DNA of 64,000 bases from contig NZ_WTVH02000009.1 in the NCBI RefSeq assembly GCF_012910785.2, positions 310,001 through 374,000 of the forward strand. Direction: 5' to 3'. The position numbers were made by a program, and so were the translations under genes. Below the pieces are notes generated by a model, which worked only from the letters and a program-made list of their open reading frames with translations, was not told the DNA's origin and ran no database searches. This DNA comes from Aromatoleum buckelii. GTDB lineage: Bacteria; Pseudomonadota; Gammaproteobacteria; Burkholderiales; Rhodocyclaceae. This document shows positions 25,986 to 34,402 of the stretch, one piece after another (the stretch's first letter is position 1; the number at the start of each line of letters is the position of its first letter).

Positions 25986-27839
25986 GTGACGCCGCTTTCC
26001 CTGACCGAAGCCCGCCGACGCTTTCTCGACGGCGCCGATCTGCCGCCGTGCAGCGTGCCCGAATCGATCCTGCGCTCATGGCGCCGCTGTCAAGGACTCG
26101 GGCTCGATGTCGGCCGCTGGCGGCCGCCGTCGCGGCTCACCGAGTCCGAGCTGTCGGCTCTGCGCGACGAGAACGCCGACTGGCTGCAACTCGCGCGGCC
26201 GACGATCGACGCGCTGTTCGACAGCGTGCTCGACGACGGCCACGTCCTGATCGTCGCCGACCGTAGCGGCCTGATCCTCGACGAGATGGGCCACCCCGAC
26301 TTCCTCGACCGCGCCGAACGCGTCGCGCTGACGCCCGGCATGGACTGGCGCGAGGACGTGCGCGGGACGAACGCGATCGGTACCGCGCTCGTGCTCGGCG
26401 GTGCGGCGACCGTGCGCGGTGGAGAGCATTTCCTCGAGCGTAACCGGCAGCTGTCGTGCACGGCGCAGGCGATCCACGACCCGCAGGGGCAACTCCTCGG
26501 CGTGATCGACGTCTCCGGCCAGCCGCGCCGGCTGCACGACGCGCATCGGCTGCAGGTCGAAGCGGCAGTGCGCCATATCGAGCAGCGGCTGTTCGACCGG
26601 CAGGCTGCGCGGCTGCACGAGCTGCGGCTCGCGTCCGAGCCGGCGCTGCTCGGCACGCCGCGCTGCGGTCGGCTGGGCTTCGACGAGGAGGGCGTGCTTC
26701 GCGCAGCCAACCGCGGCGCCCTCGCGGCGCTCGGGCTGGACCGGACGGCGCTCGGCCGGAGCCGTTTCGTCGACCTGTGCGGCCAAAGTCTGGAACACTG
26801 GCTCAGCCGTCACGGCACTCATGTCGCATCACTGCGCCACGCGGGCGGCGTGCTGTCGGCGCGGCTGCTGCTCGCGCGGCCACCGGGCGAACTCGCAGTC
26901 CCGCGGCAGCCGCCGGCGAGAAGCCGCGAAACGTCATCCGCCGGGCGTGCGAACGCGGCGGCCGACAGACTCGACGTCGGTTTGCCGGCGGGCCTGCTCG
27001 ACACCGCGCGCCGCCTGCTCGACGCCGACATCCCGGTGCTGCTGCTCGGCGAGACTGGCGTCGGCAAGGAGCGCTTCGTGCAGGCGCTGCATGCCGACTG
27101 CAGTCGCCGCGGCCGCCCGCTCGTCGCGGTCAACTGCGCGGCGATTCCCGAAGGGCTGATCGAATCGGAGCTGTTCGGTTACGAGGAGGGCGCTTTCACC
27201 GGTGCTCGTCGCCAAGGCAGCAAGGGCCGGCTGCGCGAGGCCGACGGCGGCGTGCTGTTTCTCGACGAGATCGGCGACATGCCGGCGAGCCTGCAGGCGC
27301 GCTTGCTGCGGGTGTTGCAGGAGCGGGTCGTGCAGCCGCTCGGCGGCGGTGCCGGCCAGCGGGTCGATGTGCGCATCGTCGCGGCGACTCACCGTGACCT
27401 CGCGCACGAAGTCGCCGCCGGGCGCTTTCGTGCCGACCTCTACTACCGGCTCGGCCATTACCCGCTGCGGCTGCCGCCGCTGCGCGAGCGCGGCGACGTC
27501 GCGCAGATCGCCGGAGCGCTGCTCGCCGATCACGGCGGCGCGCAGCGCGGCATCACGCTGTCGCCGGAGCTGGCCGCGTTCATCCGCCGCTATCCATGGC
27601 CGGGCAACCTCAGGCAGCTGGACAACCTGCTGCGCACGCTGCTCGCGCTCGTCGACGACGGCACGCTGCTGACGCCGACCCATCTGCCCGACACGCTGCG
27701 CGACGATGCCGCGCCGCAAGCCGCGGGCGACGCGGCACTGCAGGCGGCGCTCGCCCGTCATGGCGGCAACGCCAGCGCGGCCGCGCGCGCGCTCGGCATC
27801 AGCCGCAGCACGCTGTACCGTCGCCTCGGCCGGGGCTGA
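25986..27839 (+). CDS. AcoR-like sigma-54-dependent activator
   Basis: A 617-residue regulator. An N-terminal GAF-type sensor (about residues 70-220, GVIDVSGQP...) precedes the AAA+ domain with Walker A GETGVGKE, the sigma-54 contact GAFTGA, and Walker B VLFLDEIGDM. A Fis-type helix-turn-helix (ARHGGNASAAARALGISRSTLYRRL) ends the protein. The GTG start at 25986 follows GACGAGG; the frame is open further upstream, but that part is not family-like. It most likely senses an alcohol or aldehyde and activates the divergent dehydrogenase operon. Confidence 0.87.
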   Translation: MTPLSLTEARRRFLDGADLPPCSVPESILRSWRRCQGLGLDVGRWRPPSRLTESELSALRDENADWLQLARPTIDALFDSVLDDGHVLIVADRSGLILDEMGHPDFLDRAERVALTPGMDWREDVRGTNAIGTALVLGGAATVRGGEHFLERNRQLSCTAQAIHDPQGQLLGVIDVSGQPRRLHDAHRLQVEAAVRHIEQRLFDRQAARLHELRLASEPALLGTPRCGRLGFDEEGVLRAANRGALAALGLDRTALGRSRFVDLCGQSLEHWLSRHGTHVASLRHAGGVLSARLLLARPPGELAVPRQPPARSRETSSAGRANAAADRLDVGLPAGLLDTARRLLDADIPVLLLGETGVGKERFVQALHADCSRRGRPLVAVNCAAIPEGLIESELFGYEEGAFTGARRQGSKGRLREADGGVLFLDEIGDMPASLQARLLRVLQERVVQPLGGGAGQRVDVRIVAATHRDLAHEVAAGRFRADLYYRLGHYPLRLPPLRERGDVAQIAGALLADHGGAQRGITLSPELAAFIRRYPWPGNLRQLDNLLRTLLALVDDGTLLTPTHLPDTLRDDAAPQAAGDAALQAALARHGGNASAAARALGISRSTLYRRLGRG

Positions 27840-27841
27840 AC

Positions 27842-29323
27842 TTGGCTGGCCAACTGCTGCGAACCCTCCACGAGGACCGGGAAACCGTGTTCGATCCGCC
27901 TACCTGCCTGATCCCCGACTTTCTGCGCCCCGCGGGGCTCGCGTTCGTCGACATCGAAACCACCGGCACCACCGCGTCGCACGACTCGATCACCGAAATC
28001 GCGATCATCGAAGTCGACGAAGACGGGGTGCGGGAGTGGTCGAGCCTCGTGCGGCCCGACAGCCGCATCCCCGATTACATCGAAAGGATGACGGGCATCT
28101 CGAACCACATGGTCGCCGACGCGCCGACTTTCGCCGAACTCGCCGAAACGGTCTTCGACCGGCTGCACGAGCGGGTTTTCGTCGCGCACAACGCGCGCTT
28201 CGACCATGGCTTCATCCGCGCGGCGTTCCGGCGACTGGGCGTCGATTTCCGGCCGAAAGTGCTGTGCACGGTGCGGCTGTCGCGCCGCCTCTATCCGCAG
28301 GAGCGGCGACACAACCTCGATGCGCTGATCGCGCGGCACGGGCTGGAAGTCGAAGCGCGGCATCGGGCGCTCGGCGATGCACAGGCACTGTGGCAATTCT
28401 GGCAGCGCGTGCATCGGCAGTTCGGCGCGGCTCACCTCGAGCCGATGCTGCGCGAACTCCTCGGCCGTCCGGCGCTGCCGCCGCATCTCGGCTTCGACGC
28501 GATCGACGCGATCCCCGATGCGCCGGGCGTCTATCTTTTCTACGGCGAAAACGATCTGCCGCTCTACATCGGCAAAAGCAAGCACCTGCGCACGCGTGTG
28601 CTGGCGCATTTCGGTGCCGATCACCGCAACAGCCGGGAGATGACGCTTTCGCAGCAGGTGCGGCGCATCGACTGGATCGTCACCGCGGGCGAGATCGGCG
28701 CGCTGCTGAAGGAAGCCGAACTGATCAAGTCGCTGCTGCCGACGATGAACCGCAAGCTGCGCCGCAGCCGCGAACTGTGCAGCTGGGAACTCCAGCCGCA
28801 AGCCGACGGCGGCTGGCGACCGGAGCTGGTCCATGCGAGTGACCTCGATTTCGGGCGCCAGGAGCACCTCTACGGCCTGTTCCGCACGCGCCGCGCGGCG
28901 ATCGAGGCCCTGCGCAAGATCGCGGCCGAGCAGCAGCTGTGTCCGCCACTGCTCGGCCTGGAGAAGCCCGCCGGCGGCGGACGCTGTTTCACGCACCAGC
29001 TGCACCGCTGCAAGGGCGCCTGCGCCGGGGAGGAGTCGCAGCGGCTGCACGGCGCCCGCCTGATGCTCGCGCTGCACGACCTGCGGCTCGAGCACTGGCC
29101 ATATCCGGGTCCGGTCGGCATCCGCGAAGGCGACGCGATGCACGTCGTCGACAGCTGGTGTTACCTCGGAACGGCGTCGTCGGAAGTCGAGTTGCACGCG
29201 CTCCTCGAGGCGGGGCGGCCGAGTTTCGAACTGGACGCGTACCGCATCCTCGTGAAGGCGATGCGCGGCGCGAAAGTCGTCGATTTGCGGGACCTGGCGG
29301 CCGCGTCTCGCGCCTCGGCCTGA
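27842..29323 (+). CDS. DnaQ-like exonuclease fused to a GIY-YIG (UvrC/Cho-like) nuclease
   Basis: About 493 residues. The N-terminal half is a DEDDh exonuclease (FVDIETTGTTASHD near residue 35; AHNARFDHGFI; HRALGDAQAL). The second half begins with a GIY-YIG domain (APGVYLFYGENDLPLYIGKSKHLRTRV) and a UvrC-like tail with a cysteine near CKGACAGEE. It could excise and trim damaged DNA. The start is TTG at 27842, 2 bp after the previous stop, or GTG at 27887 with CGAGGA upstream. It is probably co-transcribed with the activator gene. Confidence 0.82.
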   Translation: MAGQLLRTLHEDRETVFDPPTCLIPDFLRPAGLAFVDIETTGTTASHDSITEIAIIEVDEDGVREWSSLVRPDSRIPDYIERMTGISNHMVADAPTFAELAETVFDRLHERVFVAHNARFDHGFIRAAFRRLGVDFRPKVLCTVRLSRRLYPQERRHNLDALIARHGLEVEARHRALGDAQALWQFWQRVHRQFGAAHLEPMLRELLGRPALPPHLGFDAIDAIPDAPGVYLFYGENDLPLYIGKSKHLRTRVLAHFGADHRNSREMTLSQQVRRIDWIVTAGEIGALLKEAELIKSLLPTMNRKLRRSRELCSWELQPQADGGWRPELVHASDLDFGRQEHLYGLFRTRRAAIEALRKIAAEQQLCPPLLGLEKPAGGGRCFTHQLHRCKGACAGEESQRLHGARLMLALHDLRLEHWPYPGPVGIREGDAMHVVDSWCYLGTASSEVELHALLEAGRPSFELDAYRILVKAMRGAKVVDLRDLAAASRASA

Positions 29324-29453
29324 GCGGCACACGCCTCGGCGCCAATCGACGGTTTCAACCGGGAACGCGGCTTGCCGGCGAACGGCAGCTCGCGCGTGTC
29401 GGCAATTCCAGCTTTCGGTGCGCGCTGCGTCCGGACCGTTGCAGGAGACCCCG

Positions 29454-30257
29454 ATGTCCTTCCGCCGAATGCTTCGCCGCAGCCTCGCCTTGTTCGTCGC
29501 AGGCGGCTTCGTCCCGCTGCTCGCGCCGGCCGGCGCTGCCGAACCCTCCCCGGAACCTCCGGGCGAGGAGAAATCTGCGAAAACGACAGTGCTCGAAGCG
29601 GGCGCGCGGATGTTGCAGGGCAATTCGCCGCTGGCGCCGATAGATATCCACCTGTCCGGTTTTCATCCCCTCAAGGATGATCCCGAACACCAGATGGAGG
29701 CGCATCATTTCTGCCACCAGGTAAACGAGGATTTCGCGCAGTGCGTGCTGTTCGACGGCAACGAAGCGGGCGCGAACCTCAACGGCGTCGAATACATCAT
29801 CTCGGCGAAGCTGTTCGAGACGCTGCCCGAAGATGAAAAGCCGCTGTGGCATCCGCACAACGGCGAAATCCTTTCCGGCCAGCTGATCGCGCCCGGCATC
29901 CCCGAGGCTGCGGAGAAGGCCCTGATGAAGGGCAAGATGAACAGTTATGGCAAGACGTGGCACGTGTGGAACACCGGCGCACACGGCGGCGCGGGCGACA
30001 GTCTGCCGCTGGGGCCGCCGCGGCTCGCGTGGTCTTTCAACCGCGACGGCGAGGCGCAGTCCGGCCTCGTCGAGCAGCGCGACCGGCGACTCGAGGTCGA
30101 TAGCGCCGCGAAACGTCGCGAACGCGCCGAACTGCAACCGCTTGCCCGCCCGCAGGCCGGCGTCGACGCGCTGAAAGGCAGGTTCCCGCGGCCCACGTCC
30201 CCGCTGCCCGGTGTCGTCGACCGCGGCGAGTCGGCCGAAATACGACGGCATGAATGA
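29454..30257 (+). CDS. OBAP/DUF1264 family protein with signal peptide
   Basis: A 267-residue protein with an N-terminal signal-like segment (SLALFVAGGFVPLLAPAGAA) and a DUF1264 domain related to plant oil-body-associated proteins. HHFCHQVNEDFAQCVLFDG, GVEYIIS, LWHPHNGEILSGQLIAPG and KTWHVWNTG are family blocks rich in histidine. The C-terminal ~60 residues are basic and variable. CAGGAGA precedes the ATG at 29454. In bacteria the role is unknown. Confidence 0.82.
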   Translation: MSFRRMLRRSLALFVAGGFVPLLAPAGAAEPSPEPPGEEKSAKTTVLEAGARMLQGNSPLAPIDIHLSGFHPLKDDPEHQMEAHHFCHQVNEDFAQCVLFDGNEAGANLNGVEYIISAKLFETLPEDEKPLWHPHNGEILSGQLIAPGIPEAAEKALMKGKMNSYGKTWHVWNTGAHGGAGDSLPLGPPRLAWSFNRDGEAQSGLVEQRDRRLEVDSAAKRRERAELQPLARPQAGVDALKGRFPRPTSPLPGVVDRGESAEIRRHE

Positions 30258-30364
30258 ACGGAACGGCCGTTACGTCGCCAATCCGCCGCTCTCCTACGCA
30301 AGGTGACAGTCAGGGGCAGTGAACGGCGCCCGCATGCGGGCGGTAATCGATTGTTGCAACGCCG

Positions 30365-30381
30365 TCGCCCCACGGGGGCGA
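30365..30381 (+). other. GC-rich hairpin before the diguanylate cyclase gene
   Basis: TCGCCCC-ACG-GGGGCGA is a perfect 7-bp stem with a 3-nt loop between the OBAP and cyclase genes. An A/T-rich stretch follows but no clean U-run; it may be a weak terminator of the upstream gene. Confidence 0.35.
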
Positions 30382-30441
30382 GTCCGATAATAACAAGATG
30401 TACAGTCCCTCCAGCTTTACGCCCGCTGCGGCAGGCCGATC

Positions 30442-31995
30442 GTGATCCCCGATTTCCTCCGTAAAATGAGACACGGGGCCAGCGAAAAACGCGCGCCCAA
30501 TCCAGTGTATGCAGAACAGGTAAAGCTGCTCTATGAGAATGCGCCTCTCGCCTATAGCACAACGCTGATCAACGGCGCGATCCTCGGTTACGTCCAGCTG
30601 GCATTCATTCCCCTTGCCGTGGTGCTGGCCTGGTATGGCTGCCTGTTGCTCGTCACCGCGCTCCGGGTCCTGGTGACCTGGCGCTATCGCAGAGTCAAGC
30701 GGGGCGCGCAGGAAGCTCGTTTCTGGAACATCGCCTATTCGATCGGCGCGGCGGCCGCCGGCATTGTCTGGGGGACCGCGGGCTGGGTGCTGTTCCCGCC
30801 CGATTCGATCGCACATCAGGTGTTCGTCGCTTTTGTTCTAGCCGGCATGGCCGCAGGGGGCGTCACCGTACTGGCGCCACGAATGGAAGCCTGCCTGGCG
30901 TTCCTGTTGCCTGCCCTGTTGCCGCTTGCCATTCAATATCTGACGCTGCACACGCCGTTGCAGACGGCGATGGGCGCCATGACGCTGATTTTCCTCGCGG
31001 CGATGTCGTTTTCCGCGTGGACTTTCCACCGCGTGATTCGCACTTCATTGCATCTGCGGTTCGACAAACAGGAACTGGAAGCGGAAGTCACGCGACGCCA
31101 GCGTGCCGAAGAACGGCTTTTCGAGGAAAAGGACAGGCTGCAGACGACCGTGAGTTCCATCGGCGAAGGCGTCGCCTTGATCGACGCAGACGGTCGCATC
31201 GAATATCTCAATCCTGCGGCGGAACAACTTTTCGGCCAGCGTTTCGACTATGTCCTGCACCGCGCACCGAACGAAGTGTTCGAATGCTTCGACGATCAAG
31301 GCGAGCGCATTGCCACCGCGCTCGAAGACAGCCTGCATTCGGCCACGCCGCAAAGGAAGCAATATGTCTTGTATGGAAAGGACACAGCGAAGTACGTCGT
31401 TGAAGAACTGGCCACACCGCTACTAGACCGCCTTGGGAAACTGGTGGGCGCAGTCTCGGTGTTTCGTGACGTGACGGAGGCACAGAGATTTACCGAACAG
31501 CTGATACACGCCGCCGATCACGACGTGCTTACCGGACTACCGAACCGCAACTTGTTAATGGACAGAACCAGGCAGGCGATCGCGCGGGCGCACCGCAAAC
31601 ATGAAAACTTTGCGCTGCTCTTCGTGGACCTGGACCAGTTCAAGGCGGTCAACGACACGATGGGACACGCCTGTGGCGACGCGCTTTTGGTCGATGTCGC
31701 AAAGCGTCTTACCGACTGCGTGCGCGAGGAAGACATGGTCGTCAGGCTGGGCGGGGATGAATTCGTGGTGCTGCTCGATGGCCCGACGCACCGCAGGCAC
31801 GTGGAAGCGGTCGCCAACAAGATTTTGCGCACCTTGCGCGAGCCTTTTCAACTCGGAGCCGAGTCCGCCACGATCTCCGGCAGCATCGGCTGCAGCCTGT
31901 ATCCTCATGACGGCCGCGACGTGGAAAGCCTGCTCGGCCGTGCCGACGCGGCGATGTACCGCGCCAAGCAGAGGGGGCGAAATCAGAAAACGTAG
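30442..31995 (+). CDS. Membrane-bound diguanylate cyclase (PAS-GGDEF)
   Basis: A 517-residue c-di-GMP synthase. Five or six membrane segments fill residues 40-195, followed by a short coiled linker, a PAS domain (about 230-345) and a GGDEF domain (355-515). The active-site GGDEF is at about 437-441 and an intact inhibitory RxxD (REED) lies five residues before it, so product feedback is expected. No EAL domain is present. The start is GTG at 30442; an ATG eight codons later is possible. Repeat copy C begins 13 bp after the stop. Confidence 0.9.
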   Translation: MIPDFLRKMRHGASEKRAPNPVYAEQVKLLYENAPLAYSTTLINGAILGYVQLAFIPLAVVLAWYGCLLLVTALRVLVTWRYRRVKRGAQEARFWNIAYSIGAAAAGIVWGTAGWVLFPPDSIAHQVFVAFVLAGMAAGGVTVLAPRMEACLAFLLPALLPLAIQYLTLHTPLQTAMGAMTLIFLAAMSFSAWTFHRVIRTSLHLRFDKQELEAEVTRRQRAEERLFEEKDRLQTTVSSIGEGVALIDADGRIEYLNPAAEQLFGQRFDYVLHRAPNEVFECFDDQGERIATALEDSLHSATPQRKQYVLYGKDTAKYVVEELATPLLDRLGKLVGAVSVFRDVTEAQRFTEQLIHAADHDVLTGLPNRNLLMDRTRQAIARAHRKHENFALLFVDLDQFKAVNDTMGHACGDALLVDVAKRLTDCVREEDMVVRLGGDEFVVLLDGPTHRRHVEAVANKILRTLREPFQLGAESATISGSIGCSLYPHDGRDVESLLGRADAAMYRAKQRGRNQKT

Positions 31996-32008
31996 AAAGG
32001 GGTTGTTA

Positions 32009-32110
32009 TTAAGGCGGCAATCAAATACAACCGTTCGCCCTGAGCCTGTCGAAGGGCATTGGTAGGGCTTCGACAGGCTCAACCCGAACGGTATTTGCCT
32101 GCCGGGTTAA
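32009..32110. repeat. Dispersed terminal-inverted-repeat element, copy C (reverse orientation)
   Basis: A 102-bp copy, inverted relative to copy B. It begins TTAAGGCGGCAATCAAATAC and ends CCTGCCGGGTTAA. Core arms GCCCTGAGCCTGTCGAAG and GGCTTCGACAGGCTCAACC can form a long stem. It lies just after the diguanylate cyclase stop. Confidence 0.85.
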
Positions 32111-32165
32111 TAGAAAGGGGTCGTCTCGGAAAACGGAAAGAATCGTACGAAACAGGACGGCATGA

Positions 32166-33185
32166 ATGAACGCAACGATGTGTCTTCCGCGCCATGTGCC
32201 GCTCATCGTCGCGACGCGCGGCAACGCGGTCGAATCGGTGCATTACGGGTCGATCGTCGTCGCGGGCGCGGATGGCGCGCTCGTGGGCGGGACGGGCGAC
32301 GTCGATTTCCCCGTCTTCACGCGCTCGACGCTGAAGCCGTTCCAGGCGCTCCCCTTCGTTGCCGACGGCGGTCCGCAGCGCTTCGGGTTCTCGACCGAGC
32401 AGGTTGCGCTGATGTGCGCGAGCCACTCGGCCGAACCCCGGCATGTCGCTGCCGTTTCAGACATGCTCGCGCGGATCGGGTGCAGTGAGCGCAATCTCCA
32501 GTGCGGCTCGCATCCGCCGATTTTTTACACTGCGACCGGAATCCCGGTGCCGACCGATCTGGTGCCGACCCCGCTGCATCACAACTGCTCCGGCAAGCAC
32601 GCCGGTTTCCTCGCGTGGTGCCGCCTGCATGACGAGCCGAGCGAGACCTATCTCGACCCGGATCACCCGTTGCAGCGGGCGATCCGGCGAACGCTCGTCG
32701 GCTTGCTCGACTGCGGCGAGCGCGAACTGATCGCAGGGACGGACGGCTGCGGCGCGCCGAATTACGCGCTGCCCCTCGCACAGCTCGCCCGGGCCTATGC
32801 GCGGCTCGCGGCGCCGAATGGCGACAGCGACGTCGCGGCCGACCTCCATGCGCTTTTCGCGGCGATGACCGCCCATCCCGAAATGGTGTCGGGCGAAAAG
32901 CGCGACGACCTGGCGCTGATGCAGGCTGCGCCGGGCGACTGGGTCGCGAAGGGCGGCGCCGAAGGGGTGCAGGCGCTCGGTATCGCAAGTCGCGGCATCG
33001 GCATCGCAGTCAAGATCGCGGACGGCGGCGCGCGCGCAGTGCGGATCGCAACGTATGCGGCACTCGAGCAACTCGGGCTGCTGCCGCCCGATATACGAAG
33101 CCTGCTGCAATGGCGCCGCGACGAGATTCGCAACCATGCCGGCGTCGTCACAGGCCGGCTCGTGCCGGTGTTCCGTCTGGGCTGA
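32166..33185 (+). CDS. L-asparaginase II (Rhizobium-type family)
   Basis: A 339-residue protein of the AnsA/ReAV asparaginase family, unrelated in fold to E. coli AnsB; it hydrolyses L-asparagine to aspartate and ammonia. The SxxK motif is in RSTLKPFQ, with HHNCSGKHAG and GTDGCGAPNYALP as further conserved blocks. No signal peptide is visible, so it is cytosolic. The ATG at 32166 gives the usual length; a second ATG four codons later is possible. Confidence 0.87.
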   Translation: MNATMCLPRHVPLIVATRGNAVESVHYGSIVVAGADGALVGGTGDVDFPVFTRSTLKPFQALPFVADGGPQRFGFSTEQVALMCASHSAEPRHVAAVSDMLARIGCSERNLQCGSHPPIFYTATGIPVPTDLVPTPLHHNCSGKHAGFLAWCRLHDEPSETYLDPDHPLQRAIRRTLVGLLDCGERELIAGTDGCGAPNYALPLAQLARAYARLAAPNGDSDVAADLHALFAAMTAHPEMVSGEKRDDLALMQAAPGDWVAKGGAEGVQALGIASRGIGIAVKIADGGARAVRIATYAALEQLGLLPPDIRSLLQWRRDEIRNHAGVVTGRLVPVFRLG

Positions 33186-33228
33186 TCGCCTGTCCTGGCG
33201 CGTCATGCGCCAGGCGTGGTCGCTCCGG

Positions 33229-33390
33229 CTACGGCGTCAGCCCCACCGAGCGCATCACGACGCGCAGTACCGCGGCGACGGCCATGACCACGGCGACGCT
33301 GACGGCCCAGATCAACACGAGCCAGCCGATGCGCCTTAGCCATCCACGCGCCGGCGTCGCGGCCGCTCGTGCCTCGACCGGCTCGCGCAT
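33229..33390 (-). CDS. DUF2474 small membrane protein, partner of cyanide-insensitive oxidase
   Basis: A 53-residue protein with one membrane helix (WLVLIWAVSVAVVMAVAAVLRVVM) and the typical ending RSVGLTP. Its ATG overlaps the cioB stop (ATGA), so it is translationally coupled. Position, length and sequence match DUF2474 proteins found after cioAB, analogous to CydX. It probably stabilises the oxidase. Confidence 0.8.
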   Translation of the reverse strand: MREPVEARAAATPARGWLRRIGWLVLIWAVSVAVVMAVAAVLRVVMRSVGLTP

Positions 33391-34397
33391 CAGTGATAGC
33401 CCTGCGTTTCGTCCACCTTGCCGCGGAACACGTAATAGCCCCACGCTGTGTACATCAGAATCAGCGGGATGATCAGCAGCGCACCGACGAGCGTGAACCC
33501 CATGCTCTGTGGCGGCGCGGCCGCTTCCCAGATCGTGATCCCGGGCGGGACGATGTTCGGCCACAGGCTGATGCCGAGCCCGCTGTAGCCGAGGAACACG
33601 AGAAACAGCGTCAGCACGAAAGGCGCGACGTCGGGCGCGCGGCGCAGCCGCTGCAGCAGCTGCCACGCCGTCAGCGCGACGAGGAGCGGCACCGGAGCGA
33701 ACCACAGCAGGTGCGGCCACGTGAACCAGCGCTGCGCGATGTCCTCGCGGGCGAGCGGCGTCCACACGCTGATCGCGACGATCACGGCGAGCAGAATCCA
33801 CGTCAGCGGCCGCGCGATCGCGATCATCCGCGCCTGCAGCGCCCCTTGCGTCTTGACGATCAGCCATGTGCTGCCGAGCAGCGCGTAGGTCACGACGAGG
33901 CCGGCGCCAACGAACAGCGGGAAGGGCGCGAGCCAGTCGAACGCGCCGCCGGCATATGCGCGATCGACGACCTCGATGCCCTGGATGTAGCCGCCGAGCG
34001 TGACGCCCTGGAAGAAAGTCGCCGCGAGCGAGCCGCCGATGAACGCCTTGTCCCACAAGTGGCGGTGCACATCGTCCGCCTTGAAGCGGAACTCGAACGC
34101 GACGCCGCGAAAGATCAGGCCGAGCAGCATCAGGATCAGCGGCAGGTAGAACGCGCTCAGCACCACGGCGTACGCGAGCGGGAACGCGGCGAGCAGGCCC
34201 GCGCCGCCGAGCACGAGCCAGGTCTCGTTGCCGTCCCACACCGGCGCGACGGTGTTCATCATCACGTCGCGATCGGTGCGGTCGGTGAAGAACGGGTACA
34301 GCAGACCGATGCCGAGGTCGAACCCGTCCATCACGACGTACATCATCACGCCGAACAGGATGATCACGGCCCACACCAGCGGAAGATCGATGCCCAT
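33390..34397 (-). CDS. cioB: Cytochrome bd-type quinol oxidase subunit II (cyanide-insensitive type)
   Basis: A 335-residue CydB-family subunit with about eight membrane helices. The N-terminal block VMMYVVMDGFDLGIGLLYP and WDGNETWLVLGG are signatures. GGAGG precedes the ATG. It follows cioA with a gap of 5 bp and overlaps the DUF2474 gene. With CioA it reduces O2 to water using quinol without proton pumping. Confidence 0.92.
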   Translation of the reverse strand: MGIDLPLVWAVIILFGVMMYVVMDGFDLGIGLLYPFFTDRTDRDVMMNTVAPVWDGNETWLVLGGAGLLAAFPLAYAVVLSAFYLPLILMLLGLIFRGVAFEFRFKADDVHRHLWDKAFIGGSLAATFFQGVTLGGYIQGIEVVDRAYAGGAFDWLAPFPLFVGAGLVVTYALLGSTWLIVKTQGALQARMIAIARPLTWILLAVIVAISVWTPLAREDIAQRWFTWPHLLWFAPVPLLVALTAWQLLQRLRRAPDVAPFVLTLFLVFLGYSGLGISLWPNIVPPGITIWEAAAPPQSMGFTLVGALLIIPLILMYTAWGYYVFRGKVDETQGYH

Positions 34398-34402
34398 GTC
34401 GT

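Noticed and set aside
30365-30381. Strong intrinsic terminator
   Set aside because: The stem is good but no run of T follows, so I list it only as a hairpin.
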